Positions 1 to 11,998 of a stretch of 64,000 nucleotides of DNA are shown here, piece by piece (position 1 is the first letter of the stretch; each line of letters begins with the position of its first letter). This stretch comes from Pseudofabraea citricarpa (taxonomy: Eukaryota; Ascomycota; Leotiomycetes; Helotiales; Dermateaceae), in assembly GCA_029641185.1 (NCBI GenBank), contig JAPWGK010000009.1:1438501-1502500 (forward strand), written 5' to 3'. The position numbers and the translations under genes are program-made. Under the pieces are notes generated by a model, which was given only the letters and a program-made list of their open reading frames with translations, was not told the origin of the DNA and did not search any database.

Positions 1-1946
1 CACGTTTAGCATTCAGCTTTGTAATTTCTACATGTAAGTAAATTCAGGGAAATTAAGGTAAGTTTCCTCTCTCCTTCTTTCTTGTTGACTACCAGGTAGG
101 TACTAGGTAAGTCAAACATTCAGCTCTCTTCCTTTTTTGCATTCAAAACCGGCGATTTTATGGCCGAAGGAGGTATAACAAGGTTAGTCAAATCCTCCTT
201 CTCTTTTCCTACCGCCCGTTCTCTACTTTTTTCTTCTTTAGTTCTATTACTCGGATTCAACATCCAAATGAGTACAAAACAAGGTAGGTTCAATCTCTTT
301 CCATTTACTGCTCTTCTTTATACCTTTTTCTCTGTCATCCTAGGTAGTTCTAGTTCTCTGGTAGTCAACCGACAGACGACAAATCCAGGTAAGTTTAACA
401 GGGAAGTTTGACATGCAACTCCCCTCAATAACTAATCCACAAGTGTAGAATATCATTCCCTCTTCTTTCACTGAAATGACAGGAGAAGGGTTAGGAGGTC
501 AAGCCATCTTTGATCAAGAACGAAGGGAGGGCATGTCGCATTTCATCCCCCAGCTCCAACCTATAATAATTCTCATAGGCGAGTTTTTCCTTCCATTTCA
601 AACTTTTTTTATGTACTGGGTCAGTCCAGAATTCATGGAACAAAGACAGACAGGTCCGCCTTGTCCAGTCATTTCCCTATTATACACATGGTTAGTCTGT
701 TATTAATATTATATTGTATCTTTTCGCAAGACCTCAACTCCCAAAGCCACACGTCTCAGACCGATGACAAGAGATCGATTCCAATGCCACGCTAGAAATA
801 AACAAAAAACCTAACTTCGCAACCGAGAGAAGTCAGTCAAAGTCAGCCTGGCGTGGCTGGAAACCAGCGGGAAGTCAAACAAAGAAACTTTCTTCCTCAC
901 CCATCCAAACCAGAAGCCCAAGACCCAAACCAAGAACGGAGCAGGAAAAAGGAAAGAAAAATAGACTCGTGGAAATCCCAAGCCACACTAGACCGGAGAT
1001 AGTGCTTTGACATCCAATAGCGTACCGCGCGCATAGCAGCAAGCAAGCCCGAGACTTCCTCGCCTCGCCTCGTATCTCGACGCATGTAATCCGTAAGCGA
1101 GCGACAAAACCATCTCGGCTTCAGCCATACCCGCGGATATAAATAAACAATCAAAGACAGCGTGACGCAAGACGACCAAGAACTCAAAAGTGGCCCAAAA
1201 ATAAAAGGGGCTGGAGAAGTCGAGGGAAGACCAAAACCCAGGCATAAAAATCGTATGATACCAAGGCTTGGACGGAAAAGACGAGAAGTCTTGGAGAAAG
1301 CTTGGCTTTTTTTTCTTTGCCTTTCTAACACGCACACGGACAGAAGGATGCATTTTTTGACTTGGATATCTCAATTGTCTATTGTTTTCTATCTGATCAA
1401 TCGAACCAAGAATATGATTACAGAACAAGAAGTAAGCTCAAAAACTGAAAATATAAGGATAAATAAATAAATAAATATATCTATCTATTTCCTTTCTACA
1501 ATCTTCGGAACCAAAAAAGCACAAGAGGATAAGCTCCTATGATTTGAGGTGAGAGGATGAGGTTGGTTGTTTTAAATATTATAAAAGTTCGCACTTTCTT
1601 CTCTCATCCATAAAAAAACGTAAAAATAAAAAGAAATAATAATACGATCCAGCCATATATACCCGACCAAAAAATAATGGGAATCATGAAAAACCAAAAG
1701 AAAATACACAGCACACGCGCAAGAAAGAAGACTCTGCTGGGTATGTTGCGCTCTCTTTTGGCCCTCTTTTGTCGTCAAGCCTCTCAACGGCGACGGATCC
1801 TCCCTCTAAAGAACTCCCCACATACACTCAAGGCGCGCTTGCAATGTACACTCAAGACCACACACTTGTTCTGTTTCTACATACAAGAAGGAAAACAAAA
1901 GGGAGGCTTAGCATACTCTAGAAAGACTGGACTCGTGAGAATTCGC
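1..1946. other. Gene-free stretch at the left edge
   Basis: No convincing gene is seen here. Open frames on both strands are short, overlap each other and have no recognisable domain. The stretch holds T-rich and A-rich runs, and an AAAT-type microsatellite near 1460-1490. The part next to 1947 is probably the 3' flank of the cupredoxin gene on the minus strand. Confidence 0.5.
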
Positions 1947-3131
1947 CTATGCTTCGAGGGCAGACATTGGCATAGCACCTGATATTTAGTTAGTTTGAGA
2001 GTCGGCGAGGCTGAAAAGATAACAACTAACCTGACATGCCGCCGAATGAAGCGATGCCCTGTGCGGCTTGTGGGAAAGCTGCAACACCGCAAAGACATGA
2101 GCATGCGCAAGCACCACCTTGTACGACGGTTCCAGTGCCAGCGGTCATTCCGGTACCAGCAGCTCCACCAGCAGCTGGGGCAGCTGGAGCTGGAGCAGCA
2201 GGAGCAGCTTCCGCTGGAGGAGTGGCAGCTGGGGCAGCAGCAGTGCTTAGTGTAGTTGAAACGGCTGGAGCAGCTGGGGCGGCAGCTCCACCAGCGATTG
2301 GTGCGGTAGCACCGGTACCGTTTTGTGCGATGGCCATGTTCTGGAACATTGCTTGAGTCTTCTCAGCAGTTGGGTTGATGGAGAAAACCATTCCCTTTCC
2401 GCAATGGGTCTTTTGCTTGCAGTAGAACCCTATTCTGATCAGTACACGTTACGGCCATATATTTCGAGATTCTTACAGATTGGCTTGGTGTCAATAACTT
2501 GCATGGCCATTTGTGGTGCTGGAGAGACGGTGTTGTTTGGGTTGGCCATGAAACCGGTGTCCATTCCTCCCTCAAGCTTCTTGCAAGGAGTGTCGAAAGC
2601 AGACTGGGTAGCAGTGTGGTTTTGGGACTGGAACTCAAAGATAACCATATCTCCTGGAGCGGCAACGATCTCTGATGGAGTGTAGACAAGTCCACCAGCG
2701 CCTCCAACAACGACCTATGACCTGTTAAAAACCGAGTTAAACAATTCTCCGAAATGACTTACGTTGTGGGTGGCAGCAGCGGCAGCAGGTGCACCAGCGG
2801 CTCCAGTAACGGTCTTGGTCTCTGTAACAGTCGTGGTTGCGGCGTTTCCACCCTGGTTGTACCAGATAATGATAACCTGAGTTGTCGACGACTGCTCAAT
2901 GATGACCTTGTTTCCTCCGTTGCCGCCGTTGTTGTCCTTGTTACCTCCCTTGTTGTCGTCCTTGTTGCTCTCCTGCTTGTTTTGACCTTCTGATTTGGAA
3001 TCCTTTTCCTCGGTTCTGACCACCAGACCAGCTTCCTCACCCATGACTCCTCGTGCGTGGAGGTCGGCCTGGAGAGTTCCTGCGAGGGCCAAAGGCGCCA
3101 TGCATAGTGCTGTTAGGACGGAGAATCTCAT
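1947..3131 (-). CDS. Secreted cupredoxin-domain protein
   Basis: This gene encodes a predicted secreted copper-binding protein of 345 residues, of the fungal extracellular cupredoxin type; its role is not known. Exons are 3131-2763, 2714-2477, 2429-2031 and 1978-1947. The N-terminus is a typical signal peptide (MRFSVLTALCMAPLALAG). A Lys/Asn/Gly-rich linker follows, then a cupredoxin domain at about residues 120-240. The candidate type-1 copper ligands are the His in QNHTATQ, and the Cys, His and Met in PIWFYCKQKTHCGKGM, which is only intact when the intron 2430-2476 is removed. The C-terminal part is very rich in Ala and Pro, with a short Cys cluster (ACACSCLC). The last exon is only 32 bases; it is supported by GTTAGT and an ACTAAC branch site. 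Without that intron the protein would end five residues after the donor. No clear GPI signal is seen. Confidence 0.85.
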
Positions 3132-4659
3132 TTTGATGGTTGATATATTAGAATAGTTGAACTATTTATTTCGTTACGAATGGAGAGAAGGCGCGAGATG
3201 AAAGCCGCACTGCGGTATAGCGAAACTATCAAAGTTGTCTTGGCTTGAGGTTGTAGTAAAGATCGTGAGTGAGTGTTTATTGATAGCCAGATGGCGAGGG
3301 CCTGCTCGTGCGATTGAAAGTTGCTGAAGAAATGAATAAAATGCAAAAAGTGAATGAAAGTGTTCACAGCAAGACGGATGGAGAGGAAGATCAGGAAGTT
3401 TACAAAGGGAGGGGGATGGAGGTATTAAATCAAGCATGAAATTGGAGACCAGGGTACGAAGCCAAGAGGGAAATCTTTTTCTCAACCCACGGAGGACTAA
3501 CGTCGTACCCTTGGCACGAAACGGGTAGGCTGTACACGGAGCTCTTGTCGTCCGGTCACTTGCGCCAAACAGCATTGTGCTTTGGACGGAAGCAAAGTCT
3601 GAACAGGGCGGTAGTGCTGTCACCAGCTGGAAAGTGCTGGTCGAAGGACCGCATAAGCGATGGGCGAACCCTCGGGAACCCTGAATTAAGATGTCTTGGG
3701 CCTGGGAAGTCTAAACTCCAGATGCGTGCACAGTGCATTCTGTGGCCGCAGCGTCCAGCCAAGCGAGCGCCTTAAACGTCAATTGTTGGAGACGCAGGAG
3801 ACGCAGTTCCAGATTCGTCTCACGTTCCCAAATCGCCTGCCGGCGACAGGGGGAGATGCCCCAAGTGACAGCGCTAATGTCTCGTAACACCAGACCAGCA
3901 CCAGTCTGATATCAGTTGCCCGATTATACTTGGTCGAAGGCGCTGAACTTGGTCCTATCCTTCAGATGGCAGCGCACCCCCCATCACCTGGACACCCTAT
4001 TTCTAGAACCAAGGGATGAAATGAGTGAAGGCCACCGAAGTCATGGCGCCCAGCGCACACCACCGACACTGAGCGCGACGGGCTGGCCGAAAAGGAGATG
4101 GATGGACGGATGGACGCAGGATGCTCGGTTGAGAGGTCCGAACGCTGGGGAACTATTGCTGCTGGGGCCTCGATCAAGGCTGCTGCTCCGAGAATTAGAT
4201 GAAATGTCGGATCCTCTTCAATTTCGCGTTGCTTGAATTGTGGGCTCAGCGGAGTTTGATTGCCCAAACTGCCCACGCCAAAGTAAGCATAAAGTCGAGG
4301 GTGGGCGTGGTGGAGGCTCGCTCATCCCTACCATCACACCCCTCGCTTGACGGGGCATCGCCGCAAAGGCCTCGAAATCTGAAATCGTGAAACACTGCAC
4401 AACTTGCATAGCGCCTTGTTTCCAATTCCTCCCAAGTCCTGGGCTTAAGGTTATCCCATCTATGACATCTGTCAAACGAACAAGCGCTGGCATCCCGGAT
4501 ATGAAGGATGACGGGACGAGGGTGTGCACACACAGCTGGAAAGACCAATATCAGATGGGCCCAAACCATCGTTGTCACAGGATACCGGTTCACAGTGTGA
4601 AATCAGATCAGATCCCACAGTTCCATCTCATGCTTCATGCTTGGCATCCATGTTCTTAT
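3132..4659. other. Intergenic region upstream of the cupredoxin gene
   Basis: No gene is supported here. It must hold the cupredoxin promoter at its left end and the 3' flank of the SMN gene at its right end. Open frames are short, overlap on both strands and lack known motifs. Confidence 0.45.
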
Positions 4660-5435
4660 CTAAGCTGCCTTCCGCTGGCCCTCGTACAATCCCGTGTAAT
4701 AGCCGGCGTAGTACCATGACATCAAAAGGTTCTTCAGGCCTTCGTCGTGCACTATGTAGCAAGCAAACTTCCGCGTCAGCACTCTGTACTCAGCCCTGCA
4801 CCTAGAAACAGCATAAGAACGGGTCGTACCTTGGCCGATTAGATGCTGCGGCAACGCGGGTGCTTTCCACGATGGCGAACCGGTGCTGTTGCTCGGTCCA
4901 CCAGGTACCTGCTCTGGTTGTTTTTCCTGTGCCTGAGAACATTAGTTACAAAGAACCATGCCAAGTCTCAGATCGTCGTACGATTCCATCGAGTCGTGAC
5001 CCTAATTGTACGCTTACCATTGGAGCTCCCAAGTCTTTGTTTCCAACCGTTGTTTGGACCTGGCCCTCTTTTTCCATGACGATCGCTGCTTGATCATCCT
5101 CGCGGTTGACTGCCGAAGCCGCAGGCGCATTTGCATTCCTGCTTGTACCATCAGAGAGGCGCTCTAGAGTCAAAATTGAATGCGCAGAAAGGAGGAAACC
5201 GACATTCCGTCTGTGCCTGCTTCCGACGTTTGCTTCAAAATATCCCCGACCCTCTCCCCCCGAGCGTGGATGCTGTGGTAATGCTTGTTGTGATCAGCTT
5301 CTTGTTCCGCACGTGCTTGATCTCCGTTGCTTTCTCTCTTCTTACCTTGTATTCTTCCAGAGCCTCATTCCAAGAGTTCACGAGCGCCGAGTCATCCCAT
5401 ATCTCAGCTTGAGAAGAGTCATTTGCTGGTGCCAT
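4660..5435 (-). CDS. smn1: Survival motor neuron (SMN) family protein
   Basis: SMN is the core of the complex that loads Sm proteins onto spliceosomal snRNAs. This 161-residue copy, of usual fungal length, has both ends of the family. The N-terminal Gemin2-binding segment reads IWDDSALVNSWNEALEEYK and continues as HYHSIHARGERV after an intron. The C-terminal YG box reads LLMSWYYAGYYTGLYEGQ and mediates oligomerisation. No Tudor domain is present between them, as in other fungal SMN proteins. Exons are 5435-5346, 5283-5204, 5138-5018, 4932-4830 and 4751-4660. The junction 5203-5139 (donor GTCGGT) is the least certain; it was chosen because it alone joins the two frames with a plausible branch site. 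The middle part is Ala/Pro/Gln-rich and poorly conserved. The start at 5435 is the ATG directly before the conserved segment. Confidence 0.88.
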
Positions 5436-7473
5436 GGCGGAAACTGTGCTTGGAATTTTGATCGAGGTAAAACTTTGAAGATATCTCAAGGGAAGTTGCG
5501 TGTTAAGCGAAGTTGTAAGTAGCGCCAGCTTGAGACCTGGGTTGCCTGAAATTTAAAATCTCAACAAACAACTTCACGGCAGGATCCAATACTTTCTTAA
5601 CTTTTAATTCAATTCTTTTGTTTTGGTTCGTCTATGAGAGGACAAAAAAACACCGAAGACTCTGATATATTCACGTGACCATTGGGCTTCGTCCAAACCA
5701 AACCAAACCATCCAAAGTTCGTTTGAAAGGCTGTCGAAACCACTTGGCTACGGTGTTTTCTTGGACGAGGTAAGAGATTTGGGCAATCATGTTTGCAGAA
5801 CCAGGCAGGATGATGACTCTACGATTTAAGTCATCGAACTACTCTCGGTTTCAGAAACTCTCTCGTTCTTGAATCTGTCTCGTTTCAAGATGCGACACCA
5901 ACTACTTAAAACTCCATTCCCCCGCCTTTGAAAGATAAGGGAGAATTCTTTATTTTGTCAGTCAGAGCTCGGAGGCCTTTGATGATAGTTCCTCACTGAG
6001 CCACCGTTCTAAAAGTGCTGACGACTGGTTTGTGGTGCTGGCTTCTCTTTGTAAAAACATTCATTGTTGCAGACTACCTCAAGTTCCAGGACACTTCAAG
6101 AGACGTCTCTAGATGTCCCTATATACTTGGACGTTTCATTTCAAACTTTCCATCAATTGCGGAGTTAGTTCGGTATCTACAACGCCGAAGTCGATAGCTG
6201 GAGATATGATTGTAGACCACCCTGCCAGCTCCGTCATGCACGGAAGATTAGCACGCGGCCTCGAAGGCAGTCATTGCGGCCATTGAGTGAAGAAGATATG
6301 CCATGCCGAGGACACTCAAGCAAAAACTACTTTGTAGAGATTCGAGAGAAATAATGTTGACGGCAATAACTATCAAAGGATGAAATGTCAATCCGTACAC
6401 CAGATTGAGTCAGTAGTACTGAGAAGAGGGAGTTGGAGCAACGCTGTATCTAGCGATTTGTTGCGATTTATATTTCATGGATCTTCCATCTCAGCATCTG
6501 GTACGAGCTAATCAGGATGTTCTGTACTGACTCCAAAATCCCTTCCAACCTACCAACAAGGTCCTGGGCGAGAAAGGAAAGCTCGAATTGGAGTATGTGA
6601 TTGTGTATCTTGGCTATACTTGCTATGTCTGCTCGGGTTGCAGGTTTAAAAATGGCCAATCAGGCTTCTTGCGTATATTTCAAGAGAAGGGACAACGTCA
6701 TTCGTATGCCACAAGCTGGATATACCTCAACAGACCTCTACTCGTTCTGAACTCTACCACCGCAACTAGTGCTAGAGAAGATACACTTACTACTAGTAGT
6801 ATATCATTTCATGGCAAAGCTATGGTGCGAATGTAAGTACCAAAAGGGTATTATTGAAAGGCATCATTGTGAATCTTCTTTGAAAGAAGTAGTCAAATTT
6901 CTGTCGGGTTTGGAACTACGAACAAATGTGATGTGAGCAGAACGCTGGATATTGATTGTGGAAGATTTGGCACAGCCTTTGAAGAGGATTTTAAATCCGT
7001 ATCAGATATTAATCACACGAAGTTAAGGTTTGCTCAATCCTAGCTACTCGAGTGCGTATAAAACAAGCATGCCTTAGATAGGTACCTAGCAAGACATTCA
7101 CCAATAGCTTCGAGCTGTCTCGCAGTCTGCGTTTAAGTCAAAATGATATCCAGGGCTAGACAGGCTTCAACATCTAAAATTTCTGCATGATTTATGTTTC
7201 CGGAGTAGACATCTATGTTGATATGGTTGCAAAGCCACAAACAAGAAAAGCTACATCTCAGTTAAAGCAAAGTTCTTGCCAGCACCTTTCTGGGTAACGT
7301 GTCGAGCTTTGTAGTGACAAGGCACGTGTGGGAGGGGCGAGCTTGGCGTGCCGCTATATTAGGACACCGCACCCGGCAGAATTCAAAGAAAAATATCTAG
7401 CGTTCTCGCCGTGCAAAGAAGATTCCAAGAATTCTTGCACAATTCTATTACTTTTCAATTGAACTCCTCCACC
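5436..7473. other. Intergenic region between SMN and Nop15 genes
   Basis: About 2 kb without a supported gene, between two divergent genes. Open frames are short and unrecognised. The last 150 bases before 7474 probably form the Nop15 promoter and leader. Confidence 0.45.
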
Positions 7474-9067
7474 ATGGTCAAAGATATCCAGGCTAAGAGG
7501 CGCAAGGGTAATGATGCTCGCTCTTCTTTCTTTTGGTCTCAGGCTAACAACATCAAATAGCTTCCGTACCTGCGGACGAGGTCGAAAAGATGAAGAAGGT
7601 GAAGAAGGTCGCAGCTGATGTTGCAGAGCCAGCCAAGAAGCGCAAAGGTACCTTGGTATATTCCATACCAATGCGATATGACTTCTGACCATTCATGTAG
7701 CCGTCGAAGACGCTTCGCCTGTTGCTGTTAAGAAATCGAAGACGCCGAAGCCAGCTGCCGCCGAAGCCGACACGCCCAAACCCGCAAAGAAAGCCAAGAA
7801 GGCTGCCAGTAAAGAAGAGGCTATAGAGGCTAAGGCTGCTGAAGCTGTTGTCGACAAGGAGCCGAAAGAGACAAAAGACAATGATTCTAAGAAGCTGGAC
7901 GACGAAGCTACAACCGAGTCAAAAATCAAGACCTCAAAGGCTGCAAATTATGCTTCTTCAGAGGATGATGAAGCCGAGGAGAAGGAAGATGCGGAAGCTG
8001 AATCGGAGGATGACGATCAGACTGAAGCATTCTTGAAGGGATTTGCAAGTGACGAGGAGGAAATCGATAAACCTGCTACGGATGTTGAGATCCCTCATAT
8101 CACCAAGAAGCTAAAAAGGCAAGCCAAGAAGGCAGCCAAAACCGCCGCAGATGATAAGCCCGGAGTTGTCTATGTTGGACGAATCCCCCATGGTTTCTAC
8201 GAGAACGAGATGAGAGCGTACTTCAAGCAGTTTGGCACCATCATAGCTCTTCGTCTTGCACGTAACCGTAAAACTGGTGCAAGCAAGCATATTGCGTGGA
8301 TCAAGTTTGAGTCAACTGCCGTTGCTGAGATTGTGGCGAAGACTATGGATAACTACCTTCTTTTCAACCATATTCTCAAAGTCAAGGTCATCCCTGATGA
8401 ACAAGTACCCGAGAATCTTTTTGTAGGTGCAAACAAGCGGTTTAAGAAGGTTCCCTGGAACAAGATTGTCGGTCGCAAATTAGATCAAGCTGCACCACAA
8501 ACAGTTTGGGCTAGGCGTGTCGAGAAGGAGAAGAAACGTCGAGCCGCAAAGGCAGTTAGGCTACAGGGCAAAGGCATTAAGTATGATTTCGAGTCACCTG
8601 AGATCAAATCTGCAGAGGGCGTTGCGAAGAAGGCCATTACTGCCAACGGCGAGCATGACAAATCGGAAGAGGTGAAGGCCATTGAAGCACCCGTCCTGGA
8701 AGAGCCAAAGAAGGCGAAGAAGGGAAAGAAGGGAAAGGCAGCAAAGGGAACCGAAGCTCCGGTTGCTGAAACTCCAGCTCTCGAAACTACTGTGGTTGAG
8801 GTAGTTAAGGAGACGGAAGTGGTTGAAGCTCCTTCTGAGGTGCCCGAGAAGAAGCTCAAAAAGAAGAAGTCGAAGACTGCTCTGACTGAGACAATTCAGG
8901 TTGAGGAGGTTAAGGAGACCACATCCGAGGTACCGGAGAAAAAGTTGAAGAAAAAGAAGTCAAAGACTGTTTTGACTGAGACTGCTGAGGTCTCTGCTCC
9001 TTCTGAGGCTATTGTTGAAGAGAAGAAGGGAAAGAAGGCCAAGAAGGAGAAGAAGGCTGCTGCTTAA
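7474..9067 (+). CDS. nop15: Nop15-like nucleolar RRM protein
   Basis: The product (495 residues) is a homolog of yeast Nop15 and the human Ki67-interacting protein NIFK, nucleolar RNA-binding factors needed to mature the 60S ribosomal subunit. Exons are 7474-7507, 7561-7647 and 7701-9067; the start has a strong context (CCACCATGG). Residues 1-190 are Lys/Ala/Glu-rich with an acidic stretch, then a single RRM lies at about residues 195-271 (RNP2 VVYVGRI, RNP1-like region SKHIAWIKF). The conserved tail ENLFVGANKRFKKVPWNK follows, as in the family. The C-terminal third is a low-complexity Lys/Glu-rich extension containing a direct 30-residue duplication (EVPEKKLKKKKSKT twice). This extension makes the protein about twice as long as yeast Nop15. 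The assignment is secure for the RRM core; the function of the extension is unknown. Confidence 0.93.
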
Positions 9068-11998
9068 AATATTTGACTTGAGGCTTGATTCAAGATTGAT
9101 GTTCACTCGTGAATACATTTCTTTTAGATTGATGAATGGCTTGATTTGCTATAGCACGGAGTATATGGAATTGGGAAAAGTATGAGATACCGACAGATGA
9201 ATAGTTAGATAGGTGTGGTCAACTCATATTATCAAGAACTGTCGACTCTCGTTACAAGATACCTGAATTTCGAGTGTGACATGTTTATTAACATCTTGAT
9301 TCGGCATACATAGTTCCAACTGGGAATGAATATTTTATCCGGCAGAACCTTCACGCTTTTGTTTGTGGTTACCTTTAATTCGCCAGCCATCAATAAGCAG
9401 GTGGCAGGAGAAATCAATCACATGACACTTGAAAACGTGCCAACCAACTAGCGTGCCCCACCTAGGCGAAAATTTCCAAAACGACATAAAAGCCGCGGTC
9501 CTCTCTCCCCTTCCTCTTCAGTCTTTACATTTATTGTAACCGGCGTTCTACATACCCTTGTTCTGGCTTTTCTCCTCTTCTGAGGAGAACTCTGGACTCA
9601 CTATCCGGGGTTTACTATAGCCTTATCACATTCCCGAATAGCCCAGAGTGATAACGCCTTTTATAATCCTGCTTATTGCTCTTACTGTCCTTGTGGTGGT
9701 AACATGAGTTTTGTGGGTTCGCTTAGTGCGTACATATCTTTGTTTTTGACGTGAGACTTTGAATTGGAATCGCCTTGATTTAATACCCAATGCGTTGAGG
9801 AGATATGATGCGAATAAGCTACTATATCACTCACGGCTCTAATGCTTTGACGTATTGACGATAGTCTACCTAACAGCTAGCTGTCTAGCTGTGACGTGTT
9901 CAAGCTTGATTGACGTTTGCCTTTGATGATGAGAAGTGCACCTGGCACGGTTGCTGATGGCAGAGTCGTTAGGTGTAAGATTTGTTATGTTGTCACTTCT
10001 GCTTCTGTGGTCAGTCGTTCTTTGTGTCTTGGACTCCTATGAGAAGAAGGCGGGTGTGATTTGAAGGGCGGAGAAAGAACTGCTTTTAACTCGCTGCACT
10101 GCCTGTGGTGTATGATTGCTTTTTCGAAAGGGGATCTGTTGGGAGGAAAGAAAGAAAGATTAAAGAGGGGGCAAGGTGTGGTATTTATTTTCTGTTCTCT
10201 CTTTTGCAGGTTACGTAGTATACGTTCTGTTAATATCATGTCTTCGTATTTTCATCTGGTACTCGAGCGAATCCGTCATGGACTCTTTTGCGGAAAGGGA
10301 AAAAAAGACAATATATGCCAGTGGGAACCGGAAAGCATGTTCATCATTAACCCCCGGCAACTACCTTCTGGTATTCCAACAATGCTAGTAACATGAATCT
10401 CTGCTCTTACGTTCATCTTACAGTGGAAAGAAAAGCTTGAAAGCTCAACTGTTATATCTATCAGTAATGGAAAAACAAGTCGTAAGAGATCTCAACCCAC
10501 AGACTTTCCGCAGTCCCTTAGATCCTCCTAAAAGTTGTAGATTCTTCAGTCTATGCTGATGATGTAGCTCAAATGATCGTCCCAGAATGTTTTCCTAGCA
10601 GGGATGAAGCTACACTGTTTTGGGCCGACTATCTTTACAACCGTTGGTCCTTAGAATTGGCACAAAGCTGGAGCTGGAAGAGGTGTTCAGAATCATTATT
10701 CCCGTAGAAGTCAGACATCTATTTACTAACAATATTATCGGACTGCGTATCTGGTTCAACTTTCTTGACACAGAGTTGGAGTTTTTATATGTCTTAGGAT
10801 GGGATAAGACTGTAATTCGCAACCACAACCTAGTCACCGAATTTATATGCGGTCTGAGAATGACCTATTTCCACTCGCATATTCTGGACCTGGTCTCGAG
10901 CCCTTTAAAATCCAAGCCAGTGCCAGCTTCTAATCATTTATGCAGTTCCTCCTTTTCATTTCCATATGAGATTCGAATACCGAATATTCCAGCATCGAAA
11001 GCATTCCCCTGTTCAAAAATTTCCCAGGTATAGGTACGTTGAAGATCTTCAGTCCTAGTCCTCGGATTCATGTATTCGGTCGTCTAAAGCTGGACCACCA
11101 GGCTCATTCCTGTATCGCATGATGATGAGATACTTCCCAGATTTTGCACACATGCTCGGTGCGAGATGAGATGGTAGCCTTCAACGATGAGTTCGTTGTT
11201 CACCAGCCCTTTGAGTTCGTGTGTGCATACCATTGGTCAATTCAACCAATTACTATTTCGAACAGAAATCTAAGGTTCTTACCTCCATATCTATGCTGGT
11301 GCTGATTGAGCTGTGCTGTTTATATCTTGGTTAATCATGTCTGCAACTTCTCTCAGATATTCTAGCTGGAATATTCTTTACTCTAGGATTGTCTCGTAGA
11401 ATAAAACGTCAAGGGTTTACTCCAACCACACATGACTAGTGTTACTGAGAAGAAACATGATTAAACGGACAAGCTCGGATACCTCCAACAGCTTGAAACA
11501 AATTGCTGGTTTATAAGAGTCACAACAACTCCTCTGTAGGTATCACATGAAAGGAAATAATATTTCATTGCAGGGTATACTCCTCTTGTCCTTTGCTTGT
11601 GTGATACTATCACTAGATAGCTGGGTGGCTGTGGTAATTTGGTCCATGGATATTAGCTCTGAGCGGGTAGAGAGCTGGTAGGCTTGCAGTAGGACAAGCG
11701 GATACAACCTAGCTAGATGCGATTGTGGAAATACTATGGCCTGCACCCCGCAAAATGTACTGGGTGATTTGGAATCTGGATCAAACTAAGATGCTAAAGT
11801 GGTGAGTTTGGCTGAGGCCGATCATAGATGTTGAAGATCAGCGAATGATGTTGGCTTTGCAGGGATCAGCCCCACGCTAAACTCGCGGCAGCGGCATTAC
11901 GAGTTTCCTGGCCATCTACCTCAAGGGACCTCGACAATTGCCCATTGCACGACGATCCAACAAAACCAGGCTAACTCTTCTGCCACGAGCTGCCCAAT
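9068..11998. other. Gene-free stretch of 2.9 kb
   Basis: No coding gene is supported. Longer open frames (for example 10620-11033) begin at non-ATG codons and have no motif. A pyrimidine-rich segment at 9490-9600 looks like a promoter or leader, and holds a perfect 8-base stem-loop at 9570-9589. The right end should carry the golgin promoter. Confidence 0.45.

Noticed and set aside
897..1428. Two overlapping minus-strand frames of 146 codons
   Set aside because: They overlap each other in different phases, have no motif, and lie in AT-rich flanking DNA; chance frames.
10620..11033. Plus-strand frame of 137 codons
   Set aside because: Begins at TTG, has no recognisable domain and no splice partner on either side.
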